A stretch of 64,000 nt of DNA from an uncultured Pseudomonadota bacterium (GTDB lineage: Bacteria; Pseudomonadota; Alphaproteobacteria; Rs-D84), in the NCBI GenBank assembly GCA_902781465.1, contig CACZJK010000004.1, positions 1 to 64,000 of the forward strand, read 5' to 3'. The notes below the pieces were generated by a model, which ran no database searches, was not told the origin of the DNA, and saw only the letters and a list, made by a program, of their open reading frames with translations. Shown here piece by piece: positions 52,593-61,620 of the stretch; the stretch's first letter is position 1, and the number at the start of each line of letters is the position of its first letter. The translations under genes and the position numbers were made by a program.

Positions 52593-54885
52593 GCTTGCAA
52601 TATCCCCACAGTGCACTGGCACCGGTTATATTATAAAAGTTATTATATAATGTATCATTTGTTGTATCGTGAATACCATCACCGTTTGCATCTGTCCAAG
52701 GAATATCAACCCATGTTCCAGATAAATCAGAACATTCCGATGAAAGCGATGCTACTAAATCTTTGCGGATTTGATTCATAACATTATCAATATCAACCAA
52801 TAAAGATTCTGTTAATTCCCAAGATGTGTTTGAAGAACGTGTACAGTTTTGCAATGCGTATCTTGCCATTTGTTGGTAAAGACTGCCTATATAATATTCG
52901 CCACAAGAATTATATATTTCTGTGTTTGCGTTAACTGGTGCAGATTTTCCACCTGGACATACCGCTACAGATGGACATATTTCGCATTTTGATGCTGTGT
53001 TTAAGTTATAACAATATTCGTTATCACACACGTCGCTTCCTTGTGACGGTTCGGCATACAAATAATAACCGTATTTACAACTGGTATATCTTTTATGTCC
53101 GTTCGCGGAACACATTTTTGTATAATCTTGAAAATCTTGTGGGTTTGCACGTGTAATCAAGATATTTGTTTTTGAAAAAGGGTTAACCAATGTTGAATTA
53201 CATACCTTATTACGTGCAAAACGTGCATCGCCAGGGGCGTATTTGCGGCAACCATAAGGATAAGAATGCGCAGAATCATTACCTGTGACAGCACAAAGAT
53301 TTTGTGCAAATGTATTTAATAAATCAGGACAAGATTGTTCAATCATTGCATCGGTCACAGATGCAAGCAATGCAGTCAATCCAGAATCACCGCCACCATA
53401 CAGATTCGCGCATGTGTTTAATTTATCTGCACACATTTCTTCGGATAATTCTAAAGTCTGGGCCAGGCTTATTTGTGAACTGTTGTCGGAAAATTTTTTT
53501 AATTCATCAGATTGTTTTATATAACATTCGTTAACAACTGCCAAACATTCGTTTTTTACTGTTTTTACACGTTCTTGCTGTCCTTGGTATATTTCAACCA
53601 GTGCCTGACGTAAAAATTCGTCCCATACATCATCAGCATTATCGCGACATAAATCAAGGCTGTTGCTTGCAAAGTTGCGCTTTTTATTTAACATATTTAC
53701 AAACGAAGTATTTTTACTGTTTTTTAAAACATCCCCAGATAAAGAAATTTGATTTTCAATTTGGTAAAAATCCGGAGAATATATTGGTGTGCCCGTTGTG
53801 GAATTCAAATATTTGCCAGAAAAATCAAGACAATGAATATAGTTTTTGCCGCATGCAGAATCTGCGGTTATATCTTTGCGAACATTTGCAATACAATCAT
53901 TTATGCTGACAGAATTATGGGCGTCATAGTTTTCCAATCTGGCGTCTTGCATTTTATGACGTGTTCCGCGTATTGCTGCGTTAGCAGTTGTTGTTTTGTT
54001 TTTTAAACTGGTTTCAAGTAATGCGCAATCGTTTTCAATATACATACCGTATGATGAAGAAACCATTTTCAAATCTGATGAAGCACAAGTTTGCGCCACC
54101 ATTTCAGAACATTGTGCGTGGACGGCGTTGAATAAAGCCTCGCCAGTTAAATTGGCAATGTCTGTGCCACCAATTAAATTTGTTGTGTTCCATACGGCCT
54201 TTATATCGCCAGCAATATCTAATTTGCCCTGGGTTGAAAGTGATTTAGATTTAGAATCGCTAAGAACGCCAGATATATTGTTCAATGTGTTGGCACTGTC
54301 TGAATTATCTTTTTTGATTGCGGATTCTCCTTCTGAAGCAGACAGCATCGCTTTTACTTCTTTGGAAGTTTTCGAAATCATATTTATATTCAAATCTTCA
54401 AAATCTTTCAAACTGTCGGCGGTTTGCGATAATAATTTTTCTTGTTTTTGAATATCTTGCAATTTCGAAGAACAAACGCATCTGCGATAGTTTTCGTTTT
54501 GCGTTGCGCAAAATTGATCCATACAAGTAAAATAAGCGTCGCGGCATGAATTATAATTTGTTCCAAATGTTCGTGTTTTTACTGTCGCAGCCGCGCGTGC
54601 GATACGAGATGCGGTTTGTGGAATTCTTGTCACGTTTTTTTTGCTGGTTGCACTGCGTCCTGTGACGACCTTGTTTGATGCGTTGCGTGAAGTTGTTTTG
54701 CGAACATTATTATTAATAATTGCACCACGCGAAGATATTGTCCGACCAGAAGTGTTTTCGGAACGTGTTCGATTTGTTGCCTGGCGTGATACAGATGGTG
54801 TTGCAATATTTTGAACACGGCCAGCAGCACTGACGCCGTCAATGCATAAAAACAGCCCGATTAAAACAAGACAAACCTTTCTCAT
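52588..54885 (-). CDS. Large secreted Cys-rich protein, family member B
   Basis: The 765-residue protein has a signal peptide (to about residue 21) and a Ser/Thr/Arg/Asn-rich basic linker (about 22-108). Cys box 1 (114-138) reads CRDAYFTCMDQFC then CVCSS. A coiled coil follows, then block 2 (EALFNAVHAQC ... YGMYIENDC), and a C-x4-[VI]-type module with CGKNYIHC. A DVWDEFLRQALVEI segment matches members D and E. The C-terminal half carries its own Cys modules, including CKYGYYLYAEPSQGSDVC and CEICPSVAVCPGG, which resemble the small InlB-linked Cys repeats at 73-660. It is convergent with clpX. No family known; likely envelope or secreted. Confidence 0.78.
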   Translation of the reverse strand: MRKVCLVLIGLFLCIDGVSAAGRVQNIATPSVSRQATNRTRSENTSGRTISSRGAIINNNVRKTTSRNASNKVVTGRSATSKKNVTRIPQTASRIARAAATVKTRTFGTNYNSCRDAYFTCMDQFCATQNENYRRCVCSSKLQDIQKQEKLLSQTADSLKDFEDLNINMISKTSKEVKAMLSASEGESAIKKDNSDSANTLNNISGVLSDSKSKSLSTQGKLDIAGDIKAVWNTTNLIGGTDIANLTGEALFNAVHAQCSEMVAQTCASSDLKMVSSSYGMYIENDCALLETSLKNKTTTANAAIRGTRHKMQDARLENYDAHNSVSINDCIANVRKDITADSACGKNYIHCLDFSGKYLNSTTGTPIYSPDFYQIENQISLSGDVLKNSKNTSFVNMLNKKRNFASNSLDLCRDNADDVWDEFLRQALVEIYQGQQERVKTVKNECLAVVNECYIKQSDELKKFSDNSSQISLAQTLELSEEMCADKLNTCANLYGGGDSGLTALLASVTDAMIEQSCPDLLNTFAQNLCAVTGNDSAHSYPYGCRKYAPGDARFARNKVCNSTLVNPFSKTNILITRANPQDFQDYTKMCSANGHKRYTSCKYGYYLYAEPSQGSDVCDNEYCYNLNTASKCEICPSVAVCPGGKSAPVNANTEIYNSCGEYYIGSLYQQMARYALQNCTRSSNTSWELTESLLVDIDNVMNQIRKDLVASLSSECSDLSGTWVDIPWTDANGDGIHDTTNDTLYNNFYNITGASALWGYCKQ

Positions 54886-54955
54886 CCTATACTTTTTAAT
54901 AATAATAACAAAAATAAGATATTTTAAGCAAGGGTATTTTGTAAAAAATTAAAAT

Positions 54956-54990
54956 AAAAAAATCCACAAAAAGTGGATTTTGTTTTTTAT
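54956..54990 (-). terminator. Terminator after infA
   Basis: Minus-strand AAAATCCAC-TTTTT-GTGGATTTTTTT followed by ATTTT, immediately after infA. Confidence 0.85.
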
Positions 54991-55241
54991 TGATGATTAG
55001 GCGCACCATCTCCAGAAGTATGAGTGCGTTCAACAAATGTTATGCGACCTTTATCCAAATCATAAGGTGTCATTTCAACATGGACTTTTTCACCTACATT
55101 AACCCAAATGCGTGCTTTACGCATTTTTCCGCAAACCGTTGCCAATATCATATGACCGTTTTCCAAACGAACACGGAACATAGTATTTGGCAGTCTTTCT
55201 TCGACTGTGCCAGAAAAAACAATTACATCATCTTTTGCCAT
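54987..55241 (-). CDS. infA: Translation initiation factor IF-1
   Basis: The 84-residue S1/OB-fold protein blocks the A site during initiation. Core motifs are [20 protein letters not shown], then [20 protein letters not shown] and [20 protein letters not shown] short extension follows the usual 72-residue end ([11 protein letters not shown]). It stands alone between two divergently oriented Cys-rich genes, away from the spc operon. AAAGG precedes the ATG. Confidence 0.94.
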   Translation of the reverse strand: MAKDDVIVFSGTVEERLPNTMFRVRLENGHMILATVCGKMRKARIWVNVGEKVHVEMTPYDLDKGRITFVERTHTSGDGAPNHQ

Positions 55242-55337
55242 AAATAAAAACCTTTATTTTTTTACATGATAATAATATTGACCATATAATAAAATTGCAA
55301 GAAGTTTTTATAAGCGCTTGCAAGGTTTAACATTTTT

Positions 55338-55346
55338 TGATAAAAT
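55338..55346 (+). promoter_or_regulatory. Extended -10 promoter element (TGATAAAAT)
   Basis: TGATAAAAT 26 bp upstream of the family-C start, with a TTGCAA-like -35 about 17 bp before it. Confidence 0.55.
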
Positions 55347-55372
55347 AATATCAAAATGTAGGGGTCACTCTT

Positions 55373-57553
55373 ATGAAAATTATGAAATTTTTGCCAATTT
55401 TGTTGGTGTTTCCATCGGTTGCATGGTGTGCAGGGCGTGCTGATTCTGTGGCACGTATAGGTATGGCGCGTGGGAATCAGGCCGCAACAAGGATGAGTGT
55501 TTCGGCTGCTGATATCAAGGCTGCGATGGAACAAAATGTGTCAACAGAAGAAGAGAAAGATGTTGAAACGATTGTTGGAACTTCTGAATCTAAGGCCCCA
55601 AAAAGTCAGATTGTTTCATCGGTAAAGGCTTCGTCTGGTGATTGTCGTGATGCGTATCGTGAATGTATGGACAGTTTTTGTTTGTTGGACGAAAGTCAGG
55701 GTGAACGTTGTGCATGTTCTGACAATATAGAAAATGCAAAAAGTAAAATTAAAGCAGTGCTTGCCATCCAGGCAGAAGCAGACAAGTTATTCAACGAAGG
55801 TGTAGAACGTGAACAGTTGGGTGCAAAGGCACGTTTGGTTTTTACTGATACGAACACCAGCACAAAAGTTTCCAGTTCTAATTTCTTGGCTTGGTTGGGC
55901 GGTGAAGAAGACGAAGAAGAAGAAATGGATGTCGGCGAAGATGTCGAATTGGGTGATGGTCTTTACCAAATGGCGGTTAAATATTGTCAGGCTGAATTAG
56001 ATGCCTGTGGTGGTAAGGCCGAAATGGAATCTATGCTTTATTCGCGTATGATAACCCAAGATTGTAAGAATTATGATGCGTATTTGGCAGATCAAAAAGC
56101 AAATGCCGAATCGAATAAACGTATCGCAGAATCTGCAGTTCGCAAGGCACGCCTTGAAATGTTAGATACAACAAACAAGTATAATCGTGGTGAATGTTTG
56201 TTGGCATATCGTTCTTGTATCGCAGATAAAGGTGGCTGTGGTGCGAATTTTGAAAACTGTTTGGATGCAAAATTATTGCAACGTCGTTCTAATGCTTGCG
56301 AAAATGTTTTGGATCAATGTATGGCTGTTCGTGATTATGTTGTAAAAGATTGGGCGGCCGAATCCAAAAGCGTTTTAGCCGAAGCCAATAAATATGCTGA
56401 TAAATATGAACGTCAAACATGTTTGGCCAAGGTTCAACTTTGTTTGGAAGAAGGTTGTTCAACATCAACAAATGCAGAATGTTTAACAAATGTTAATGTC
56501 GCGGCCGGAATCTGTCCAATTATCACAGAATGCGATGCGAAAATCCCAGGTTTTCAATCTGTTGTAAATGATAAGTTGGGGTATTTGCAAACGAAATTCT
56601 GTGAAAATGATGTTGATAAATGTTTGCAGGATAAATGTGGTGTTGATTTTACAAAACCTGAATGCGTTGGTAAAAAGCCTTACGAAATTGCGGCGCTTTG
56701 CCCGCAAAGTATGTTCCCATCTTGTAAAACTGCAACACAATTTAATGTGATTGTTCAATCTGCGATTTTGCAAATGGATTATCAAATGATGCAGGGTTGT
56801 GTGAATTATTTTGGTGAACAACTTGGAAAAGTTTGTGGAACAGATATGGCGTGTTTGCCAATTGATACGACGGTTGAATCTTTGACAGATTTGCCAGATA
56901 CCGAAGAGGGCTTGGCGGCTTTGCGTAAGACGGTTGTAGCAAATTCAGATGCTGCGGTTGATGAATTCTTTGTTCAATTTGAACAAGATAAAACAGTAGC
57001 GGCGTGCAGCGATTCTCAGAGTGGTGATGCTTCTAAGAAATTAAAAGATAAAAATGCCTTGGGCGTAAGCGTGTTTAACACTGCGAAATTATTGGCAAAG
57101 ATGTCGGCTGAAAAGCGTAATTTGCGTGAATTAGATTCCAAGATTGCTGAATTGGCGCGTAAAAAAGATTTAAAGGAAGCAGAACAAATTTGTTTGAAAA
57201 CTTATAAACCAGAAAAACCTCATGATGCTGATGCCTCAGACGAAGATAAACCTAAATCTAATTACAGTTATATAAAGAGCGTTTCTTTCGAACCAAGTTT
57301 GCGTAATTGTCATGTATGTAGATTGCAACAAGTTTGTGAAGAAGGCGGCGAAGACAAGGCTACATCTGCATTGAAAGCGGCTGCGGGTGGTTTATCTGCC
57401 GGGGCGTCTGCTGGAACAATGATAAGTGCAGGTTGGGGAACCGCAATTGGGGGTTTGGTTGGTGCTGTTGGTGCTGGTATCCTTGGTGCTAAATCTGGCG
57501 GTAAGAAACAGTTCTGTCAAGAAATTGAATCTTGCGAAGATGTAAACATGTAA
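55373..57553 (+). CDS. Large secreted Cys-rich protein, family member C
   Basis: The 726-residue protein has a signal peptide (to about residue 19). Cys box 1 (91-115) reads CRDAYRECMDSFC then CACSD. A coiled coil precedes the acidic linker (WLGGEEDEEEEMDVGEDVE). Block 2 (DGLYQMAVKYC ... YSRMITQDC) is followed by a helix and C-x6-C-x5-CG-x4-C module (CLLAYRSCIADKGGCGANFE). CMAVRDYVVKDW and CPQSMFPSC match members A and D. The C-terminus has CHVCRLQQVC, a glycine-zipper hydrophobic segment (about 665-710) and the tail CEDVNM. Start by ATG 55373; an alternative is ATG 55382. Downstream member D starts 19 nt later, so the two form an operon. Confidence 0.8.
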   Translation: MKIMKFLPILLVFPSVAWCAGRADSVARIGMARGNQAATRMSVSAADIKAAMEQNVSTEEEKDVETIVGTSESKAPKSQIVSSVKASSGDCRDAYRECMDSFCLLDESQGERCACSDNIENAKSKIKAVLAIQAEADKLFNEGVEREQLGAKARLVFTDTNTSTKVSSSNFLAWLGGEEDEEEEMDVGEDVELGDGLYQMAVKYCQAELDACGGKAEMESMLYSRMITQDCKNYDAYLADQKANAESNKRIAESAVRKARLEMLDTTNKYNRGECLLAYRSCIADKGGCGANFENCLDAKLLQRRSNACENVLDQCMAVRDYVVKDWAAESKSVLAEANKYADKYERQTCLAKVQLCLEEGCSTSTNAECLTNVNVAAGICPIITECDAKIPGFQSVVNDKLGYLQTKFCENDVDKCLQDKCGVDFTKPECVGKKPYEIAALCPQSMFPSCKTATQFNVIVQSAILQMDYQMMQGCVNYFGEQLGKVCGTDMACLPIDTTVESLTDLPDTEEGLAALRKTVVANSDAAVDEFFVQFEQDKTVAACSDSQSGDASKKLKDKNALGVSVFNTAKLLAKMSAEKRNLRELDSKIAELARKKDLKEAEQICLKTYKPEKPHDADASDEDKPKSNYSYIKSVSFEPSLRNCHVCRLQQVCEEGGEDKATSALKAAAGGLSAGASAGTMISAGWGTAIGGLVGAVGAGILGAKSGGKKQFCQEIESCEDVNM

Positions 57554-57572
57554 TAAAATGTGGAGAGAGAAA

Positions 57573-60086
57573 ATGAAAAAAATATTGCATATTGGCTTTA
57601 TCTTTGGATTGGTTGCGGCATTTGTCGGAACAACTGATTCTTATGCAGCGGCTAAAAAGACAACTGCTAAAAAGCAATCTGCGCTGCAAGGCGGAACAAA
57701 AGTTCGTGCCAAAGTAGAGGCCAGCGGCATCTATAACGAAGAGTGTTATAATCAATATTTTGGTTGTATGGATCAATTCTGTATTGCAGATAATGAAAAT
57801 GGTGGTTCTTGTATGTGCAGTGATGATGCCGCAAAATATGATGAACAACTGGAAGCCATCAAGAAAACTTTGGCCGAAGCAGAACGTATCAGCACAGAAG
57901 AAGTTGAAAGAATCCAGGCTGGTGCAAATGCGGATATTATCTTTAATGGTGGTGAACGTGTTTATAATGATGACGGCAGTGTTGTAAAAGCCGGTGAAAA
58001 GAAAAAAGTTGATGCAAAATCTATGTGGTCTTCGATATATGACGAAGAAGAAGATGAAGAAGAGGAAGACGAATGGGTTGATATAGATTTGTCTGATAAA
58101 GTTGGCAGAGATTTATATAACAATGCGCATAAGTTGTGTAAAGAACAAATGGATGCGTCTTGTTCAAAAGATATGACTATTTTGACACAAATGTATTCGC
58201 GTCAGATTGTTTCTGATTGTAAGGGTTTGGCGAATTCTATCGCACAAAAGAAACAAGAAGCAGATTCTGTTTTGGCGCAGGCAAAATCAGCTGTGCGTGG
58301 TGCTTTGAAAGAAAGTTTAGAAGAATCTAATAAATACGATCGTGGAACATGTATGGTCGAATATAAAAAATGTATGATGAGTTCGGATGCGTGTGGTTCA
58401 GATTGGTCTAATTGCGTATTTACAATTGCTTCTGAAAATATGCAAAACAACGCAGCAACCAGTGTTGCAGGGACAAAAGTTGATACAATCAATACATACG
58501 ACATTACTGCTTCTACAATGGAAATATTGGAATCAAAACGTTTCATTTGTGAAAAGGTTTTGGACAGTTGTGTTGCGGTTCGTGATTATGTATGGAACGA
58601 TTTCTTGCGTGAAGCAGCACCAACAATTCGTTTAGCCGAAGCAAATATTGAATCACAAAAACGTCAATCTTGTTTGGGTGATATTTCTGCATGTATCCAG
58701 AAAGCATGTAAAGATGATATCGTTGGCAAGGGCGTAGATACAATGGATGCGTGCTTGGCGCGTCCAGATATGGCACGTTCTTTCTGCAAGATTCAAATTG
58801 ATCCATGTGAACGTATGGAACCACAAATTTGGGATTATGTAGTATCTAAATTGGCGGCTATGCGTGTTGATGCATGTACAGAAGAAGTTAAAGAATGTTT
58901 TACATCCGAAGACAGATGTGGTGAAAATTTCCAAAACTGTATCGGTATGGATTTCAATTATATACATGACATTTGTCCAATTGACAAATTGGTTGTATGT
59001 AAGCAAGCAAATCCTAATTTCAAAATGGCAGATTTGGATTCTATGTTGATGGGATTGTATTTGAACATAGATAACAAAGCGCTTGAAAACTGCCAGAATT
59101 TGGCTGAAACAAAAATGACAGAATTGTGTGGATCAACAACAGACTGTAATACCTTTGCCGCAGACGAATATCTGGGGACAAGTTCTGTGAAATCTCAAAA
59201 AGATGGAAGCACATATCGTGTAACAGGTATGATGTCATTTGGTTCTATCAAGGTTGGTGATGCAACAGGTTCTGTAACAGATGGTGGAAAAGTATTAAAG
59301 CCAGGTGAAATCGGTGTTCAAGATTATATCAAGGAAGTAAAAAAGAAAAACAAATCAATAGCTGGTTTGAACAAAGAACAAATAGATGGTATTATATCTT
59401 CTATTGAAGATGAATTGAACAATATTGCTGGTACAATCAACAGAACAATATCTTTGATTGAATCTGATCAACAAATACAATATTGTATCAACGGTCGTGA
59501 TTTGTCCCAAATCAACGGCAAGGGAACAAAGAATAACAAAACAACCGCTCGTTTCCCTAATTTGTTGAATCAATATCGTGTTATGATTGGTATGGCTGCA
59601 TTACGTAAAGCGCAAGACAATTATAATAAAAAGATTTCTGAAGCCATAGAAAATGCAACGAAAGATTCTTCTGCGGACGTTGCACAATATATGTGTCAGA
59701 AAATTGCGGCTGCACGTACTAACCAAAGTACAGATAATAAAATAATAGAACAAACACCATTGACCGCGCCTTATTCAATTTCTTATGAAGTTGGCGCAGG
59801 TTTGACAGCAGCTGATTTGACCACAGGTGGAGCAGGTGCATCTAACGTATCAATGGGATCATTCAAAAATGGTGGTTATCTTGGCGGATCAAGCGCAGAT
59901 TTGGGTGGTGTTATGAAAGATGTAACGGCTACATTTGATCGAGATACAAGAACATGTCATATCTGTACAACAACGACTACACAGTCTTGTAAGACAACAG
60001 GAAGTTCTTCTTGGTTCCACAACAGCAGAAATCAATCTTGCGATGTGAAAACGGCTGAACCTTTCTGTGAAGATGTACATATGTAA
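57573..60086 (+). CDS. Large secreted Cys-rich protein, family member D
   Basis: The 837-residue protein has a signal peptide (SYAAA, about residue 26) and a Lys/Ala-rich linker. Cys box 1 (58-82) reads CYNQYFGCMDQFC then CMCSD. The coiled coil AKYDEQLEAIKKTLAEAERI is followed by an acidic linker (YDEEEDEEEEDEWVDID). Block 2 (RDLYNNAHKLC ... YSRQIVSDC), the CMVEYKKC...CGSDWSNC module, CVAVRDYVWNDFLREAAPTI, CGENFQNC and CPIDKLVVC match member A closely. The C-terminus has CHICTTTTTQSC and ends FCEDVHM, like member C. The ATG at 57573 follows GGAGAGAG; upstream in-frame codons are less likely. A strong terminator follows. Function unknown. Confidence 0.82.
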   Translation: MKKILHIGFIFGLVAAFVGTTDSYAAAKKTTAKKQSALQGGTKVRAKVEASGIYNEECYNQYFGCMDQFCIADNENGGSCMCSDDAAKYDEQLEAIKKTLAEAERISTEEVERIQAGANADIIFNGGERVYNDDGSVVKAGEKKKVDAKSMWSSIYDEEEDEEEEDEWVDIDLSDKVGRDLYNNAHKLCKEQMDASCSKDMTILTQMYSRQIVSDCKGLANSIAQKKQEADSVLAQAKSAVRGALKESLEESNKYDRGTCMVEYKKCMMSSDACGSDWSNCVFTIASENMQNNAATSVAGTKVDTINTYDITASTMEILESKRFICEKVLDSCVAVRDYVWNDFLREAAPTIRLAEANIESQKRQSCLGDISACIQKACKDDIVGKGVDTMDACLARPDMARSFCKIQIDPCERMEPQIWDYVVSKLAAMRVDACTEEVKECFTSEDRCGENFQNCIGMDFNYIHDICPIDKLVVCKQANPNFKMADLDSMLMGLYLNIDNKALENCQNLAETKMTELCGSTTDCNTFAADEYLGTSSVKSQKDGSTYRVTGMMSFGSIKVGDATGSVTDGGKVLKPGEIGVQDYIKEVKKKNKSIAGLNKEQIDGIISSIEDELNNIAGTINRTISLIESDQQIQYCINGRDLSQINGKGTKNNKTTARFPNLLNQYRVMIGMAALRKAQDNYNKKISEAIENATKDSSADVAQYMCQKIAAARTNQSTDNKIIEQTPLTAPYSISYEVGAGLTAADLTTGGAGASNVSMGSFKNGGYLGGSSADLGGVMKDVTATFDRDTRTCHICTTTTTQSCKTTGSSSWFHNSRNQSCDVKTAEPFCEDVHM

Positions 60087-60118
60087 AAACAACCGCCCGT
60101 TTGGGCGGTTTTTATTTT
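60087..60118 (+). terminator. Rho-independent terminator
   Basis: AACCGCCC-GTTT-GGGCGGTT followed by TTTATTTTA; ends the C-D operon. Confidence 0.88.
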
Positions 60119-60207
60119 ATCAAATCGTTCCTAGTTATTTATTGGTGCGTCCTTGGTATAATTTATATGTGTAAAGAGATATACACGTATAACCTAAGGA
60201 GAAAATT

Positions 60208-60561
60208 ATGAAAAAAATATCTGTTTTGGCTTTGATTGCTTTTATGCCAATTTGTGGTGCTTTTGCAGGGCCTGGTAAAAATATGAATAACCATATGAAT
60301 ACACAACCAGCCGTTTGGTCTGTGACCGAAGTTGTTTCTTTGCCAGATGATACACCTGTTGTAATGCGTGGTCGTATTACAAAAAATATGGGAAATAATA
60401 TTTTTGTTTTCGAAGATGGTTCCGGTACAATTATGTTGGAAATAGATGAAGAAGATTGGAACGGAAATACAGTTCGTGTTGATGATGTCGTAACGGTTTA
60501 CGGCAATGTTGACAAGGGTTCTAATTACACAGAAGTTGATGTAGAATCTATTGTAAAATAA
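60208..60561 (+). CDS. Periplasmic OB-fold (YgiW/YdeI, BOF-type) protein
   Basis: The 117-residue protein has a signal peptide (to about residue 20, GAFAGPG) and a single OB-fold of the bacterial BOF class. Motifs are TPVVMRGRITKNMGNNIFVF, then EDGSGTIMLEIDEEDWNG and RVDDVVTVYGNVDKGSNYTE. Relatives act in stress tolerance, probably by binding small molecules or ligands in the periplasm. Promoter: TATAAT at 60157-60162; AAGGAG precedes the ATG. Confidence 0.85.
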   Translation: MKKISVLALIAFMPICGAFAGPGKNMNNHMNTQPAVWSVTEVVSLPDDTPVVMRGRITKNMGNNIFVFEDGSGTIMLEIDEEDWNGNTVRVDDVVTVYGNVDKGSNYTEVDVESIVK

Positions 60562-60592
60562 AAAATGCCCAAATGGGCATTTTTTATTGCTT
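60562..60592 (+). terminator. Rho-independent terminator
   Basis: AAAAATGCCC-AAAT-GGGCATTTTTT followed by ATTG. Confidence 0.85.
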
Positions 60593-60617
60593 TGTTCTTT
60601 TTTTAATGTCGTTTTTA

Positions 60618-60626
60618 TGATATAAT
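60618..60626 (+). promoter_or_regulatory. Extended -10 promoter giving a near-leaderless mRNA
   Basis: Perfect TGATATAAT, with 10 nt between the -10 box and the ATG at 60637. No ribosome-binding site is possible in the remaining leader of about 3 nt. Confidence 0.6.
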
Positions 60627-60636
60627 CATATTCATA

Positions 60637-61617
60637 ATGAAATTACACAAAATTTTATTTTTATTCGCTTTTACTACTGTGTCTATGCCGGCTTTTGCAG
60701 GATGGCAATATAATGGATATTATATAAAAGACGGCTATTATAATGATAATGGTTCGCGTTTCGTTATAAGTGTTCGTGGCGGGGTATCATTGGCACGTGC
60801 TAAAATTAAAAATGAAATGGGCAGTTTGTATGGCTATTATTACGTCAATCAAAGTAATGGCGATGTGGTTTCTTCACTTGCATGGGATGCGGCGGGTGAG
60901 CCTGCGGGTTATTTGTATGCGGGCTATGGTGATTTGTCGTCTTTGCCGGCCAAGAAAAATTTTTCAGCTACTGCTTTTACAGCGGGTGCCAGTGCGGGTT
61001 TTACAATTCCTTATCATCCACAATGGCGTTTAGAGGCGGGTTATGATTACATTGCGGAAACAAATTATAATCAAATACCTTTATTCGAAGGTACGTTGTC
61101 TGTGGCGGGTGGCGATATCGGAAATTCGACGATATTTGTTCACAGTTCTGGTGCCAGTGCAACAATATCGACAGATGTTATTTCTGTTATGGGGTATTAT
61201 GATTTCTTTGATGGAAATAAAAAACAACTTAATCAATTTATACCGTATATTGGTTTGGGACTTGGCTATGCCAGTTCGAAAACAACTTTAAAGTTGGCGG
61301 ATATATACGGAGATTTATCGACAGATTCAGATTTGCAAAAATATGGAACGCCAAATTCCGAAGGTGTTTTGCAATTCGAACCACCAACCGATAAATCTAA
61401 GTTCCCATCGACAGATAATATTGCGGCTATTGCTGCATTGGGATTTTCGTATGGAATCAGCGAATATACTTTCCTTGATTTCAGTGCACGCGTGATGTAC
61501 ATACCAAAAATAAAATGGGAATTGGTTAACAGTGATGCATCGCAACATCGTGAATGGTTCAGTGCTGAAAATATGTTTTATACTAATTTAATGGTTGGTT
61601 TGCGTTTTGAATTCTAA
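60637..61617 (+). CDS. Predicted outer-membrane beta-barrel protein
   Basis: The 326-residue protein has a signal peptide (SMPAFA, about residue 22). Amphipathic strands follow, such as RFVISVRGGVSLARAKI, FTAGASAGFTIPY, QWRLEAGYDYIAE and FIPYIGLGLGYASSKTTLKL. The last strand ends LMVGLRFEF with a terminal Phe. It resembles small opacity/OmpA-like surface antigens (P44/Msp2-like fold) of Alphaproteobacteria in general pattern only. The gene appears to be translated from a leaderless transcript. It is convergent with envC (3-nt gap). Confidence 0.8.
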   Translation: MKLHKILFLFAFTTVSMPAFAGWQYNGYYIKDGYYNDNGSRFVISVRGGVSLARAKIKNEMGSLYGYYYVNQSNGDVVSSLAWDAAGEPAGYLYAGYGDLSSLPAKKNFSATAFTAGASAGFTIPYHPQWRLEAGYDYIAETNYNQIPLFEGTLSVAGGDIGNSTIFVHSSGASATISTDVISVMGYYDFFDGNKKQLNQFIPYIGLGLGYASSKTTLKLADIYGDLSTDSDLQKYGTPNSEGVLQFEPPTDKSKFPSTDNIAAIAALGFSYGISEYTFLDFSARVMYIPKIKWELVNSDASQHREWFSAENMFYTNLMVGLRFEF

Positions 61618-61620
61618 AAT

